Source: Favolaschia claudopus
Lineage: Eukaryota; Basidiomycota; Agaricomycetes; Agaricales; Mycenaceae
NCBI GenBank assembly: GCA_037176885.1
Contig: JAWWNJ010000023.1
Coordinates: 1,612,001 to 1,676,000 of the forward strand
Direction of reading: 5' to 3'
DNA length: 64,000 nucleotides
Part shown: positions 23,295-34,962 of the stretch, one piece after another
How positions within the stretch are numbered: position 1 is the stretch's first letter
How the letters are laid out: each line of letters begins with the position of its first letter
Translations under genes and position numbers: made by a program
Notes under the pieces: generated by a model
Database searches by the model: none
What the model saw: only the letters and a program-made list of their open reading frames with translations
What the model was told of the DNA's origin: nothing

Positions 23295-25331
23295 TCATAC
23301 AAGTGCTGCCGATTGGAGGTAACCGCGGAAGATGGAATCACGAACTGAAAGGATCATGATGAATGAGCTGGGCTAAGAGGTGATATACGCGAAAGCCATA
23401 CCGTTCCCGATTATACGCTGAGTTGCTTTCGTGTCCTGAACAAGCGGGTAAGGAGAGGCAACAGCGAATAAACGGAGACTTACCACGACACTCGTGAAAT
23501 GAGTGTACAGTACCCGGCGGTTTTCGTTATTTCGACGGTGTACTTGCAAGAAGTGCGCTCGGAAGTATTGCACAACAGTCTCGTAATCATTAGTGCGGTC
23601 GCCGAAAGAGGTGATGCTGATCATAGTAAAAGTCAGCATCAAAGATGATCACAGAAAAGCAATGTGACAGTCGGGGCAGCTTACTATTTCTGAACACGCA
23701 GACCACTATCGATCTTGGCCTTGAGGAGGTCAGTCTTGTCTGCGAGCGAACGGTAAGCATCGAGCAGTATCTCCAAGAATGTGGACATACTGAGGAACAG
23801 TACAAGATGGACACTCTTGAGGAGAGCATTGGAGCACACTTGCGTGAAAAGCTGCAACGAGTCGTCTATCCTATTCGTTCGAGGATCTTCCTCGAGGTAC
23901 TATGGTCAAACGAAGAATTAGCAAGTTGTCACGTATAACGCAAGTGAAAATCTACCTGGTCGAAAGCACTGACGGGAGCCACAAATATGATAGCATTTGC
24001 CGTGTCAAAATAAGGAATCTAATGTCCATAGTGTCAAAGACAAGGAACGGCGGAAAAAGGCAAATGATATCTACCCATGAATGACGCTGGCCTCTGGCAC
24101 CACCCACGTCGTATAGGTGCCAGGTAACAGATCTGCCATGTAAGTCGACGTCGAATATATGTTCCGCAACACCCATCGTCTGAACACGGGCGTGGAGGAT
24201 GTCGTCTGAAGTGCGTCTGGTCAGGGTTTCTCTTTGCAATGAAATGATATGGCCTACCAGTGGTAGGAACGTAATCAGGTGCAGCGATGCGACCTATGTC
24301 CCTCAGGAAACTATACGGCAACATTAGTTACGAAGGGACGGATCGCGTTGATTTAAGGTGACGTACAATTCAGACCATTCGTCAAGCTTAAGTTTACGCT
24401 TCATCATTAAACCCTTAACAGTAGGATGTGCCCAAAGCTCCCGGACATCGTCTTTCAGAGAGCTGAGCATACGTCCGACATCTTGCAGGAGCACATCACT
24501 TTCTTCTTCCTCATGAGATCGCAAATCAGCCGAAAGTTTCTTCATCCCAGCTTTTCCAAGGGCTTTGTCGATGCTCCGCGACTGCCATCCAGAGCGAACG
24601 AAAACCCCGCCTTTCCCGGAACCCGACACGGCGATACCACCGCTCAAGCGGTCGGCAAGCGGCGCGTCGGTAGCGAGTAATGGCGTAAGACGTTGGCGTA
24701 GAGACATTATGCGGTTGTTCCTGCCACCTGTAGCGGGACTAGCAGAACGCGAAGGGATTTTCGGTACAGGAGGGATCGGGGACCCGGACTGGTCATAGTA
24801 GCCTGTGGGCTGTGGAGGTGCTCTTGGATCGTCTTCGAAGGAGTCGTCCCACGCCTCGAGCGTGGTTAGGATGTGCTTTAACGAATGGACAACGTTGAAG
24901 TAAATGACCGTGCGCCACGATGCGCGCTCCTGCTCGATGGAGCTGGGTTTGTACATGAGCTGGAATTGTTTCTGAAGGGTGCTCTTCCCGCTCTCGGCTG
25001 CAAGTGCGTTAGGCGAAGAGTTATGGATGAAATGTATTGCCATACCTTGACCTAGTAGCAACAGCTACGAGAAGAAGGAAGAGCGGTGAGTTTACACGTT
25101 ACAGAAGACAGCAAAGAGGAAAAGAACCTTAACGTCGCCGCGAGAACGCTTCATTCTCTCGCGTTCCTGCCTTAGCTCTTCGTCAATCTGCTCCGAAACC
25201 CGTTTTGCCTCAGCCTCTGCCTCGAGACGCATCCTACGTTCCTCGGGAGTTTCTGAAGCATGACTAGCGCGCATGACCTGCGAAATGGGGTCGACTGTCG
25301 AGTCGACACTATATATACTGGGAGTGCGCAT
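23295..25331 (-). CDS. Atypical heterotrimeric G-protein alpha subunit with large insert
   Basis: Multi-exon minus-strand gene, start ATG 25331 (MRTPSIYSVDST), stop TGA 23295-23297. The N-terminus lacks the Met-Gly and cysteine used for lipidation and has a charged helix (LEAEAEAKRVSEQIDEELRQ). The P-loop, spliced from three exons, reads LLLLGQAESGKSTLQKQF. An insert of about 150 residues, Ser/Pro- and charge-rich, lies in the helical domain. Switch I has HARVQTMG, keeping the Arg and the Mg-binding Thr. Switch II reads DVGGARGQRHSW: the catalytic Gln of DVGGQ is Ala. The guanine-specificity motif FLNKTDLL is complete across an intron, followed by TSVVDTKATQRIIGN and a C-terminus RDSIFRGYLQSAALV instead of the usual receptor-binding tail. 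It therefore probably binds GTP but hydrolyses it poorly, and may couple to membranes or receptors differently. It shares a divergent promoter with the cyclophilin gene. Confidence 0.88.
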
Positions 25332-25568
25332 TGCGGAGAGACAATTAAGCGAGACAAGCTGGGTGTCTTGCTTTTGAGCGGAACTAAGGCCAAGAGAAGG
25401 ATGAGACAGACCTTCTATGGGCAAGACACCACAGGGGAAGAGAATGAAGAGCGGAAGAGTTGAGGGCAAGATTAAACTAAGTGGAAAGATGGGTGATGGG
25501 CGGAGAAGAGAGGTCTAATATGGATGTGACACGCTGTGACAGTTCGTTTCTGTACCTCCACTTGTGCG
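25332..25568. promoter_or_regulatory. Compact divergent promoter, G-alpha / cyclophilin
   Basis: Only 237 bp separate the start codons of the G-alpha gene (minus) and the PPIL3-type cyclophilin (plus). Both promoters and 5' untranslated regions must fit here or overlap the first introns. No clear TATA box is visible on either strand. Confidence 0.6.
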
Positions 25569-26359
25569 ATGGTTCCGCGTTTTTCTCTTGTTCTCCATGG
25601 CCAAAGGCTGATATATGTCTAGTCGGTCACTCTGCACACTACCCTCGGCGAGCTCAAGGTCCAGGACTGAGCAAATCTTCTGGCTTTCTGGTCGCTCAAT
25701 CTTGGTGTTGTATGTAGATCGAAATTTTCTGCGAGGCGGTACCTAAGACGGCCGAAGTTCGGGCTTTTTTTTCTGCGACAATATACTCCTGTTCAACTGT
25801 GGCTTTCTCGCAGAATTTCCTTGCTCTATGTGCCTCCAATTATTACGATGACTGCGTCTTTCACCGAAATATCAAGTCCTTCATGGTCCAAACTGGCGAT
25901 CCAGGGGGATCAGGGAAAGGCGGTCAGAGCATCTGGGGTAAACCTTTCCCAGACGAGCTCCGTTCGACACTCAAGGTAGGCAGGCGCGCTCCGAGCTTCC
26001 GAACCTCGGACGGCTTTCTCTCCATCTGATGTCGTATCCAGTTCAATGCCCGGGGGATCGTAGCTATGGCCAACAACGGCCCAGATACAAACAAATCTCA
26101 GTTTTTCATCACCTACGCAAAGCAGCCTCATCTCGACGGCAAGTACACGATTTTCGGCAAAGTTATTGACGGCGCAGATTCGACCCTCGACGCAATGGAA
26201 AAAGTGCCAGTCACAGCTAAAAATCGGCCCATCAACGAGTTCAAACTGACCCATGTGCGTTCACTGTCCGCTCACTCGGTGCCTTTAATGTTCAGATGCG
26301 TCGTTGTGCAGATAACCATTCATTCAAATCCCGTCGCTGATGCGACGCTGACACGATGA
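25569..26359 (+). CDS. Cyclophilin-type peptidyl-prolyl isomerase, PPIL3-like
   Basis: Plus-strand gene reconstructed from six exons. The ATG at 25569 is followed at once by a 51-nt intron (25572-25622), then SVTLHTTLGELK, IEIFCEAVPKTAE, the long NFLALCASNYYDDC exon from 25814, the FNARGIVAMANNGP exon from 26042, and the last exon ITIHSNPVAD to the TGA at 26357. The active site is complete: FHRNIKSFMVQTGD carries the Arg, Phe, Met and Gln of cyclophilins, and SQFFIT follows. The Trp of cyclophilin A is His in KQPHLDGKYTIFG, which is characteristic of PPIL3. It is about 160 residues, the usual single-domain length. The family is nuclear and associated with the spliceosome. Two introns use weak GTTC donors (25572 and 25757), so the ATG exon is inferred from family alignment. 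Confidence 0.88.
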
Positions 26360-26537
26360 TTTCATGCCTCGGGCCATGAGCGCTGCCCGACGACATTTCA
26401 TTTAAGTTTTTGGCGAGGCGGTTGGTAGCCGGAGACCTTCATTCTCGCTTGGAACTTGAACTGATCCGCGCTCAATGCGTGGAAGATGGTCGCGGAAAAA
26501 TTCTCTCGTGTATAATACAGTTTGAATACAATTCAGG

Positions 26538-27734
26538 TTACCGCTTGCCCAGCCTGCCCACCAACTCTTTTTGCAGCTCCCGCTGGCGCCGTTCCGTCGC
26601 CAAATCCTCAACACTTCTAAGGTCGTACACGATATCGCGCGTCTTGCCAAAGTAAACCTGTAGGCACAGTTGGAAACGTAGAAAAGGTGCTCCAGCAGAA
26701 ACCGACCTCTTGTAAAAGGCCCCGCATCTTGAATTCCATCTCCTCAATCATTCGTCCAGTATTCGTGATATGGGATGAGGAATCGACAATCGGCCAGTCT
26801 TGTTCAGTCTGAATTCAAATAAGAGCATCTCAGCACAGCAGCGCAAGACAACCATTGGAAGATGGCATCGCACCTGCCGGGTCATACTCCCGCTCAGACT
26901 CACTTCCCCTTCGTGCTTCCAGCCCGCTCCCCCATTCTTATTTCCACTCCCATTCCCCTTCTCCGCATCCGTCTCGCTGTCAGAGTTATGGCGTGTCACA
27001 AGGTGTAGCATAACCGTCGAAGTCAGCTTGTAATGCGCCCCCCTGCCTCGCTCCGCAGCCTCGAAAACATGAATCGAATCCCACGAGCCAGACGGTTCGA
27101 AAGCCGTCGTGGGGTTCATGACTGCAATTCATGAACGATAAGTCAAACACAACGGAAAAGAAGCGAGGATGACATGCCCTTCTTCAGCAATACGACGCCA
27201 GCAAAACCTCCGTCGTCAAGATCCCACAGATAAACAGACGATGCGCCTCCTTCGAAATACCTAGCAGCAGTATGTAGAGTCATTATCTTGAGGAAAACAG
27301 CAGAAAGCGCAGGCAGCAAACATTTCGCGATACGTGTCGAACGCTTCATTCGCAGCAATCTCCAACTTGCGCAGTTTCGGTGTTGGGATAGTCCCATCGT
27401 CTAAAGGCGGGTCATATTCATTCGACCAAGGTGACCTGCAACGAGAAATGCAACATCGAATCAGCATCGAGGATCATTCATTCGACAAACCTCCTCGCGC
27501 AGTACGCCGAAAGCACACGAACCTGAAGCTCTCTCCGTCGCGATTATAATCGCACGCAAGATAATCCTTCCCCGTTGCGCGGTCCGTCCGGACCTTGAGG
27601 GGTTGGTCGACGCTGCCCAGTAGGTCATCCGCGTATTCAGGACAGATCCTAATGAGTGCTGAGACGTTTTCTTCCGTGCGCGTGGGCGGTAGACGCCGCA
27701 TCAGGTCCAGCATCGAGTCTACAAGATCGCCCAT
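26538..27734 (-). CDS. F-actin capping protein subunit beta
   Basis: Minus-strand gene with about six introns, start ATG 27734 ([17 protein letters not shown]), stop 26538-26540. Characteristic stretches in order: [126 protein letters not shown], and the C-terminal [15 protein letters not shown] with [13 protein letters not shown]. This is the full CapZ beta/Cap2 sequence; with the alpha subunit it caps barbed ends of actin filaments at the cell cortex and in actin patches. A Gly/Asn/Lys-rich insert (NGSGNKNGG) sits between two beta strands near residue 200. It converges with the cyclophilin gene (178 bp apart) and lies 174 bp after the stop of the next minus-strand gene. Confidence 0.93.
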
Positions 27735-27908
27735 CGTGTAACAGTGATAGCGGGCAACGGAGAAGACGAAGACAGGTTGACCAAGTTGAGGTGAGAAGGA
27801 AGCAGATTGCGGATCGGCAAACTCCGGCAACCAAATATACGGTTCGAGCAGCTCATGTACATAGCTCGCGATTATTTTACAAAAAATCTACAATAAGTAG
27901 CCAAAGAG

Positions 27909-29701
27909 TCACATATCCCGCAACAGCCGCTCCACGACCATCTCATTGGCCCTCCAAATTTCATTCTTGAAGGCTTTCGATTCCTCTGCGGACCGCACCC
28001 ACCCATTCCTTAACATCGACGCCGCAGCCAGCGCTGTAGACGATTCCATCGATATCCCCGTCCGGTGCAAGAAATACGAGGCGTCTCCGCTGCGCAGTGC
28101 CCGCAGAGCTTCAATTTCGCGCATGGCGGCGGGGCGGGTGACAACAGCCCTTTCATCGTCGACGTAGGTGTATGTCTTTCTCATGCGTTCCGTGACGAGG
28201 ATAGGAACCTGAATTTTGGGGTTAGAATTGAATCATAGAGGCGGTAAAGGTGGAGCTTACATTACACTCGACAGCCATGGCGAACGTCGAACTTGCCTGG
28301 TCTTCGTAGTACCCATGGTCTTTGACTGAAAAGGCTGGTACGCAAATGTCCATGGAGCTCATGAGCTCATAAAAATCTAGGACAGGTTCAGTGAGCAGTA
28401 CCAACACCAGCTTTAGCGGGGAGCGCACCAGGATAACCGAGTCCATCCCGGATGATAACAATGTTTTTCAGCTCATGGGGGACTTGTAGCCACCCTGAGC
28501 CAACAAGAAGAAGCCGAAACGGTGGATCCGGAAGCGTCGTATCAACAACATACACCGGCTCTTGCGAGTCTTCGACAAGCGGGGTATACCCCCACGTTTT
28601 TGGGTCACCTGTGACACACAATGAGTCGTAGATTCACTGAAAGTCGATGAACAGTCCGCACGAGCCAGAGATTCCTTCAGCTCTTCGAAGATCTCAATGT
28701 AGTCCCGTCGATCTGTAGAGAAACTCCCCTGGATAACAGCATCGGACAAAATGCGGGCAGGACGCGGGACCGCTGATAACGGTATGTCGAGAACCGGTAC
28801 GTGAACATCGACAGGGATAGATTCGTAATCGGCTGAGCGGATTGTAGCATTAGAGCTGTCTGCGCTGATAAGGAATGAACGTTTGAACGCGGCCGCAACG
28901 CTGAAGTTGTGTCCATGTCAACGATGGGGATAATTAGAACGAGATCCGGCCACTAACTGCTGAGAAATGGGTAGGAGGCGGATGGCGCCTCTTTGAGCCC
29001 ACTCTGTAATTCGAGGATGCCATGCGTCGTCCTAAATCGTTGAATCAATCGCAGGATAGGAAACGGCTGATAACTCACCTTGACATTGTGCACAATGCAG
29101 ACCAGCTGAAACTTGTGGGCACGATCTCTCGCGTCCCAGGCAGCAAGAAGCTCTTCAGCCCAAGTGCCGAACCGCAAACTGCCAATGATTCATCACTGGC
29201 CTGACAGCAAGCGAATAGATCAGCATGGACGTACTCGACTTCACAAGTCCCCAGCACCACGAGGTCTATTCCTCCATCGCCCTGGTTGCTATTGATTGCT
29301 TCAATGAGGTCGTTCGCATTCCTGTTTTCCCCGTGATAGAGTCCAAGCCGGTCCACAATTTGCTGAAACTCGAAGCCAAATTCAGAGGGAGCGAAAACTT
29401 CCACAACACCTCCAGCTGGATTCCGGTCGAAAATTCGTTCAAGGGTCCAAACGACACTCATGTATACGTCGAAATGGAACCCAAAATTTGAGGCTACAGC
29501 CACACGACGGCGTATCAGAGGCGAAGCAAGCTTATCTGCTTGAGGGGAGGTGGCCGGAGAGCCTGAGCATGACGACGAAGGCCACAATTTGAAAGAGCTC
29601 GTGGAGAACGTAAATCGTTCATTGAGCGTCACCAGTTGCCATATGAGAAAGGGAAGGAAAACCAAGCAGCCAGTGATGACGAGCTGGCGGCGGGAGAGCA
29701 T
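27909..29701 (-). CDS. Type II membrane protein, possible glycosyltransferase
   Basis: Minus-strand multi-exon gene, start ATG 29701 (MLSRRQLV), stop TGA 27909-27911 after ERLLRDM. Residues about 6-27 form one hydrophobic anchor (VITGCLVFLPFLIWQLV), followed by a Ser/Pro stem: a type II topology typical of Golgi enzymes. The lumenal part reads RRRVAVASNFGFHFDVYMS, then VVLGTCEVDLRFGTW across an intron from 29224, AHKFQLVCIVHNVK, and ILSDAVIQGSFSTDRRDY. Near the end are MDICVPAFSVKDHGYYEDQ and ASSTFAMAVECN followed by VTERMRKTYTYVDDE. Those blocks resemble the donor-binding half of GT-B glycosyltransferases, with an acidic residue late in the protein. I recognise it as a conserved basidiomycete-type protein but not a named enzyme; the glycosyltransferase role is inferred from topology and block order. 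Confidence 0.7.
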
Positions 29702-30361
29702 GCGCAAGGGGGGAGGACAAGTTGAAGACCGGTCGGATGTGGCGTGTACATAGTTATTGTAGACTTGGTGGCAGAAGAGAACTCCCAAGAACTGCCAAGA
29801 GTGGCGGATGTGTTATCAGCGGCGAAACGTCGCCTTGGACCATGGTAAAACACCGAAAGAGAAGGAGTACGGACACTCTATATTCGAGATTGATAGATCG
29901 AAACTGTTTTGCCCTGACCATAGAATCCAGAGAACAGCTATCGTTGGAACAGATATGGCTAGGTTTTGGCGTGTTGGTAACAGAGACTCTACTGAGACGA
30001 TAGAGCAATGCATGTAGGTGAACGCCGTTTCGAGGAATGCTGTAGAGACCGAAAGAAACGCAAAAAATTTTGACAGTCTTATAAGTAGTTTGATCCTGTG
30101 TCTTCAGTTATTCGGCGGCAATAGCGCGCAGGAGAAAGACGAGAGGTGTGCCCCTTGATAGTCAGATATGACATTGACTAGGCTTGAGATTCGTTCCCAG
30201 TGAATGCGACAGAGTGATGGGCAAAAGAGAGTTAGTCGGCAACTCTTGAAATTTGTACACCTTTGTGCCATCAATTATTTTAGTTGACTCTATCCGCCAA
30301 ATTCCGCGTCCTAGCGCGTTCAAAAATGTGCCTCTATTTACTCTATTGACAGATTATAATA
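29702..30361. other. Intergenic region with no gene seen
   Basis: Holds the promoter of the type II membrane protein gene and the 3' flank of the DUF6534 gene, both minus-strand. Short open frames only; no repeats of note. Confidence 0.5.
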
Positions 30362-31930
30362 CTACGATACATGTACTGTTTGCTCCACGCCAACCATTAT
30401 CTGCGACTTGGACTTGTAATCGGCCGAGTCTTCACGGGTATGAGACCTGGTGTCTACCTCCACTTCGCTGCCCTCCTTCCCATACGGGAACGAGATGTTC
30501 TGCGACTGCTTGTTCGAGTGGCCGCCATGATGTTGCGGCCCTTGCCCGCGGTTATTCTGACAGTGTGATTATCAACTTAACTATCCGTTATGGTTTCAGG
30601 AGAGACATACGTCGGTAAGAACCTCACTGAGGGAGATGGGGCCAGTCGTCTGACTGGCATTTCGGATGGAATCGCGTGAATTAAGAACATGCAATAGTGT
30701 CTGTGAGACCAACAACATAAGCCGATCATTGTGAAGAGAGAACGACTCAAAAAACCCACATTCGTATAGATTCTGCCAATGGGGAATGCAAACAGCAGGT
30801 ACAAGTTGGACGTCTGGAAGAATGTGAACGAGAACAGGTCGCCCATCGCAAATGCCGCGGCAAAAACACCAGTCTCAATCGCACCAATGATAAGGCGATT
30901 GATCATTGTGTCGGTCTTGCGGAAACCTGTGCGGGAGCGCAAGAGGGAGATGATGAGAGAAACTGTCATAAACAACGATCAGTATGTCATTAGTGCCAAT
31001 GGAGACATAAAAAGGCTGGATACACACTCGATATACCCAGGTCGGCGGCGGACTGGAATGTGAGCCAAAGAATGACCCACTTGGTCAAAGGAGCGAACTT
31101 GTCCACCCTATTCACCACGAGTCAATCTCCTAGTCTGGAAGCTTCAAACCGCGACCGACCTTCCAAGCACCCCAGAGTAAATCCCTGCCGTGCATCCAAA
31201 CGCGAAGCTCAATACAGACGTGATAATGAGAAAGGCCACGATGACTGGATGCATCTTTAACATGTACACTCTGCCAATTTAGGCACTAAGTTATGACTAA
31301 CTCGCAGAATAACGCAGGCCTCACCGATAAATCAAGAAGGTCTGGGTCATGAGAGCCGCAAACGCGTCTGCAGTCGCCGTGAATGGGATGACCCAGCTGA
31401 CAACTGGCCGGATGTTAGACGTTGCGAGAAGAGAGAGCATGCACACGCACTTGCGAAGCTGGCGAGGTCGCCGAAATGGTTCACACTACACACAATAGTT
31501 TATCAGCCTGCACAAGAATCCCAAGATTTCTGTACCTGACATCCCATACTGCGTAAAACTCGCTATAACACAAGACAAATCATCAGCGAAAAACCTTGAC
31601 CAGGAATAGCAGAACGAACACCGCGCTGTGCAACGTATCAAGGAAGAACAGACCCCATACGATTCCGCGAATCCAATAGGTATCTTTTGCTCCTGTGGCG
31701 GGGATATGTAAAGTGCCTTGGGAAGCTCCAAAGATAGACGCACGCGTAGTGTTATTGAAGTACGTTAAGAACTGTCCCAGAACGAAACCGTAAAGGAGCG
31801 TGTTAATGAGAACGCCGATAAGGTCAAGGCCTATTCGATGGAGATCAGTCAATGACTACCGACTTGGCAGGTGGCGCGCGCACCAAAGAGGCGGAGACGT
31901 ACCAACTAATAGTGCCGTGTCGGAGGCCAT
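30362..31930 (-). CDS. DUF6534-type multi-pass membrane protein
   Basis: Minus-strand gene, start ATG 31930 (MASDTALLVG, split by an intron before LDLIGVLINTLLYG). TM helices in order: VLINTLLYGFVLGQFLTYF, then WIRGIVWGLFFLDTLHSAVF, the exon WVIPFTATADAFAALMTQT with FLIYR, KMHPVIVAFLIITSVLSFAF, KWVILWLTFQSAADLGIS, and FAAAFAMGDLFSFTFF. The block SLLRSRTGFRKTDTMINRLI followed by GAIETG is the hallmark of DUF6534, and FPIGRIYTNTLLHVLNSRDS matches its last conserved stretch. A hydrophilic tail rich in His, Asn and charged residues ends HVS at the TAG 30362-30364; it is reached through a 51-nt intron near 30560-30610. These seven-helix proteins are strongly expanded in mushrooms and have no assigned function. 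The gene looks intact. Confidence 0.85.
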
Positions 31931-33111
31931 CGTGTTCGCGTTGGTGAGGACGTCGCTCGTCAAACGCGGAGTTGTTTTTTGTTTCTTCGGAAGGGTGAGT
32001 CGAGCGAGCACTGTACTCTCTTATATGTGCCCGGAAACTAGTGTACGTTGTCCGTCACTGAATTAGGTTACACCGGCGGAGAAGTGCTAGCGCAACGTAA
32101 TTGAAGAAAGGAAATGGGGTTCCATTGTTGCGACGAGCGGGGGCGAATTACGACTTCGAATACGCTCTTGTCTGGGTCTCGTGGATTGGAGGATGACGAT
32201 CTCTGTATTGGAATGTCGCCCATCTTGAGCAATTGACCACCAAACACTGTGAGCAGCATTTGGGGGTGGATTTTCATTGCCGTCAGCTGCAGCTTGCATG
32301 ATCAGCGAGGCAGAACAAGCCAGGGAAAGTGAAGCGAAAAGTGCAGGGTTGAAACAGATTGTGTCACTTTTTTGTCACTTTTGTTTCCGCGGCGGCGTCG
32401 GATGCTCGCTTGAGGTGCTTCTGTCAATTCTGGGCTGATTGTCGACGATTTTTGTCATTGTCGTGGAAAACATTGGGAGAGGTTGGGAGGCAACGAGTCT
32501 GGAGTCTAGACAAGTATTACTCCAGAGTTCGCCGTGCTTGGAGGCCACGGCCAACGCATTTCCTTCATCCCCAGTTCGTCCCCTGTACTCGAGTGACTGA
32601 GAGCACTCAGCATACTCGGGTCCATAAATCGAGGCTTGAACATTACCTTCACGAGCAAGTGGCCAGTCTTTTCACGTTCAAGCGAGCACCGTCGAGGACT
32701 GGCGAGGCCTTGAATACACCATGCCACATGGTAACATATCCGAAGGTCGGATGTCGGCAAGAGGTAAGTAATTTCGCACTTGACGGCCAAGCGGACAGCT
32801 GAGGACAGCTGAGAGACACGGCCAACCTGGTCTTCGACTTTTCGGGTTGGATTCAGACCTCAAGTTGGGACAAAGTTGGAGCCGAAATTGGCCGGCCAAA
32901 GTTGGGCCGGAAGCCCAATATCTGAAATGCCCTATTGGAGGATCGTCTCAGATCGTCTCACAGTTAGCGCCTGTGTAGGCCTGTGTACACACCTGTACAC
33001 ACGGAAGCAAGAAAGTGACGGAAGGTGCCGAGAGGATGAGACTTCACACGGCCGCCGTGCATTCGAATAAATAGCCGGTTTACGAAAAATGCAAATCGAT
33101 ATCAAGATCCA
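31931..33111. other. Divergent intergenic region
   Basis: About 1.2 kb between the starts of the DUF6534 gene (minus) and the SDR gene (plus). A plus-strand open stretch at 32359-32802 has no recognisable domain or splice continuation and is not called. A short direct duplication GGACAGCTGA occurs around 32795-32815. Confidence 0.5.
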
Positions 33112-34567
33112 ATGTCTCTCCCGTATCATGTCGTGAGTTCCCGCTCTTCCCCTATCGCAATTCCCGTGCTGACCACAGTCTGTGGGATCAAGCTCCTGAC
33201 TGGCGCGACGGGCTTTGTGGGCGGCACAACACTCGCCGCCTTCCTTGAACGGGAAGACTACAAAGCGGGACGCGTCAAGATCACTTGCCTCGTACGCGGC
33301 GAGGAGCGTGCTAAACTCATCAAAGAGCGTCTCGGGGTCGATGTGGTTGTGTGTGATCTTGCCGACGCGGATGTAGTGCGTAAGGCAGCCAGTGAGGTGG
33401 ACGGTGAATTGTTTCGCGGACGGCGTTCTGCCATATCGCTGATGAAGGCGCACAGTGATTCTGCACACGGCAAATGCAGACCATCCGGCCTCGGGAAGGG
33501 CGATGTTGGAAGGGGCAAAGCAGAGGTTTGACAAAACCGGAAAGCAAACGATCTTCATCCACGTATGTCCTTTGCGCCTGAAGTTGGCGCCGTGATTGAT
33601 CCTGGATAGTCCTCCGGAACAGGCGCCTTGACGGATGACGCTAAAGGCAAATTCGCGGACCCAAAGATGTGAGGAGGTATGCCGGATTGGCGCGCCAACT
33701 GACGCGTTCCGTTTCAACCAGTTATCAAGACCGCGACTGCGCCGACATTCGAGCAGTCCCAACGACCTATGTCCACCGCGAGACAGATGACCTGATTATG
33801 AAAGCGAGCGTCGAGGGATACGTGCGCGGCTATGTGGTAATGCCTCCGCTGATTTGTGAGTCCTTCGGCGCCTTTTCCAGGCGACAGATGAAGAAAGCTG
33901 ACTGTATCAGATGGTCGCGGAAGAGGGCCATACAGCCGCACGTCTGTCCAGATTCCGGCCCTCATCAGAGCGGCGCTCAGGCTCAAGCAATCCATCCATG
34001 TTGGCCCCGGCTTGTCCATATGGAATGGTGTACACGTCGACGACTTGGTCTCGCTCTACTTCCTATTACTGGACGATGCTCTGAGTGGAGCGCGGAAAGC
34101 GCCAACTGGATTGGAGTGTTTCTGTGTGTAACCTGCTGAAAGAGTCCAGTGAGTTCAGATTAAATGCCGACAGATTTGTGCGCAACCGACACATACGAAT
34201 GGCGCGAGCTCGCCGCGGAAATTGGGAAACGTCTTCACGCAAAAGGAGCGATACCAACAGCTGAGGCGCGCCCACTCAAGCCTGAGGAAGTTCAAGACGC
34301 GTTGGGGGCGTGGAGTGACTTCGCTTATGGAAGCAATTGTGCGTCTTGTCGTTCCTCCGAATTCTTTTCAGACTTTTCACGGTACCATTCGCAGCACGTT
34401 CTGCCGCAGGAAAAGCGTACGATCTGGGATGGAAGCCGAAACATCCCACCGGCTCAAATGGCCTTTTTGATTCCATTGACAAGGAGTACGATGCGGTCAT
34501 CGAGGAAGGAAAGGACGAGGCGCCGAAGGTGCACATTGACGAGATGAACAGGGCGCTTGGTTCATAG
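33112..34567 (+). CDS. NAD(P)-binding extended SDR (NAD-dependent epimerase/dehydratase-like)
   Basis: Plus-strand gene; the ATG 33112 frame stays open into KLLTGATGFVGGTTLAAFLE, whose TGATGFVGG is the dinucleotide-binding loop. Later blocks reconstructed across introns: ITCLVRGEERAKLIKERLG, VVVCDLADADVV, VDVILHTANADHPASGR, QTIFIHSSGTGALTDD, PKIYQDRDCADIRAVPTT, VEGYVRGYVVMPPLIYGRG, IHVGPGLSIWNGVHVDD, LECFYLCATDTYEW, and YGSNSRSAAGKAYDLGW with an end at ALGS (stop 34565-34567). The N-terminal residues before KLL could instead be spliced through a GTGAGT donor at about 33133. The classical YxxxK pair is not obvious, as in a fungal subgroup of these SDRs, so catalysis is uncertain. A soluble oxidoreductase with unknown substrate; apparently intact with about five introns. 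Confidence 0.82.
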
Positions 34568-34962
34568 ATTCGTAGAGAAATTCCGTTGAGATATAACGAA
34601 GCAAATTCTGTAAGACCGCCCGCACTTGCACCGTGCACGGTGCGTTCACTGCGTTGTGGAACTAGAACTTCGGCAATGGAAGCGAGAAAGAAAGCCGAAT
34701 CGTGGCACGTGCACCGCTGCCGGGTCGGTCGGTGCGGCAAGGCGGCACGATGGCGGGGACTCGGTCTTGTAACTCTCTTTCCCAACATCCATGTACCTGG
34801 CTTGTACCTGGCAATCCTTGGATCACGGCGGCTGTGGTGAAGCAAGTGGAAGATCTTGGCTATGCCACAAAATGACAACCGCTGTATCATCTTGTATCAT
34901 CCTGACTCGGTCAAACCACATAAATTCTCTCAACTCTCATACCTTGTTCAACCGAAACAACC
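34568..34962. other. Intergenic spacer, SDR to Thg1-like gene
   Basis: 395 bp holding the SDR 3' flank and the promoter of the Thg1-like gene. A duplicated word, CTTGTATCAT / TGTATCATC, lies near 34888-34906. No other feature is seen. Confidence 0.5.

Noticed and set aside
32359..32802. 147-codon plus-strand frame as a gene between DUF6534 and SDR
   Set aside because: No domain, no continuation by splicing, atypical composition, and it lies in what should be a promoter.
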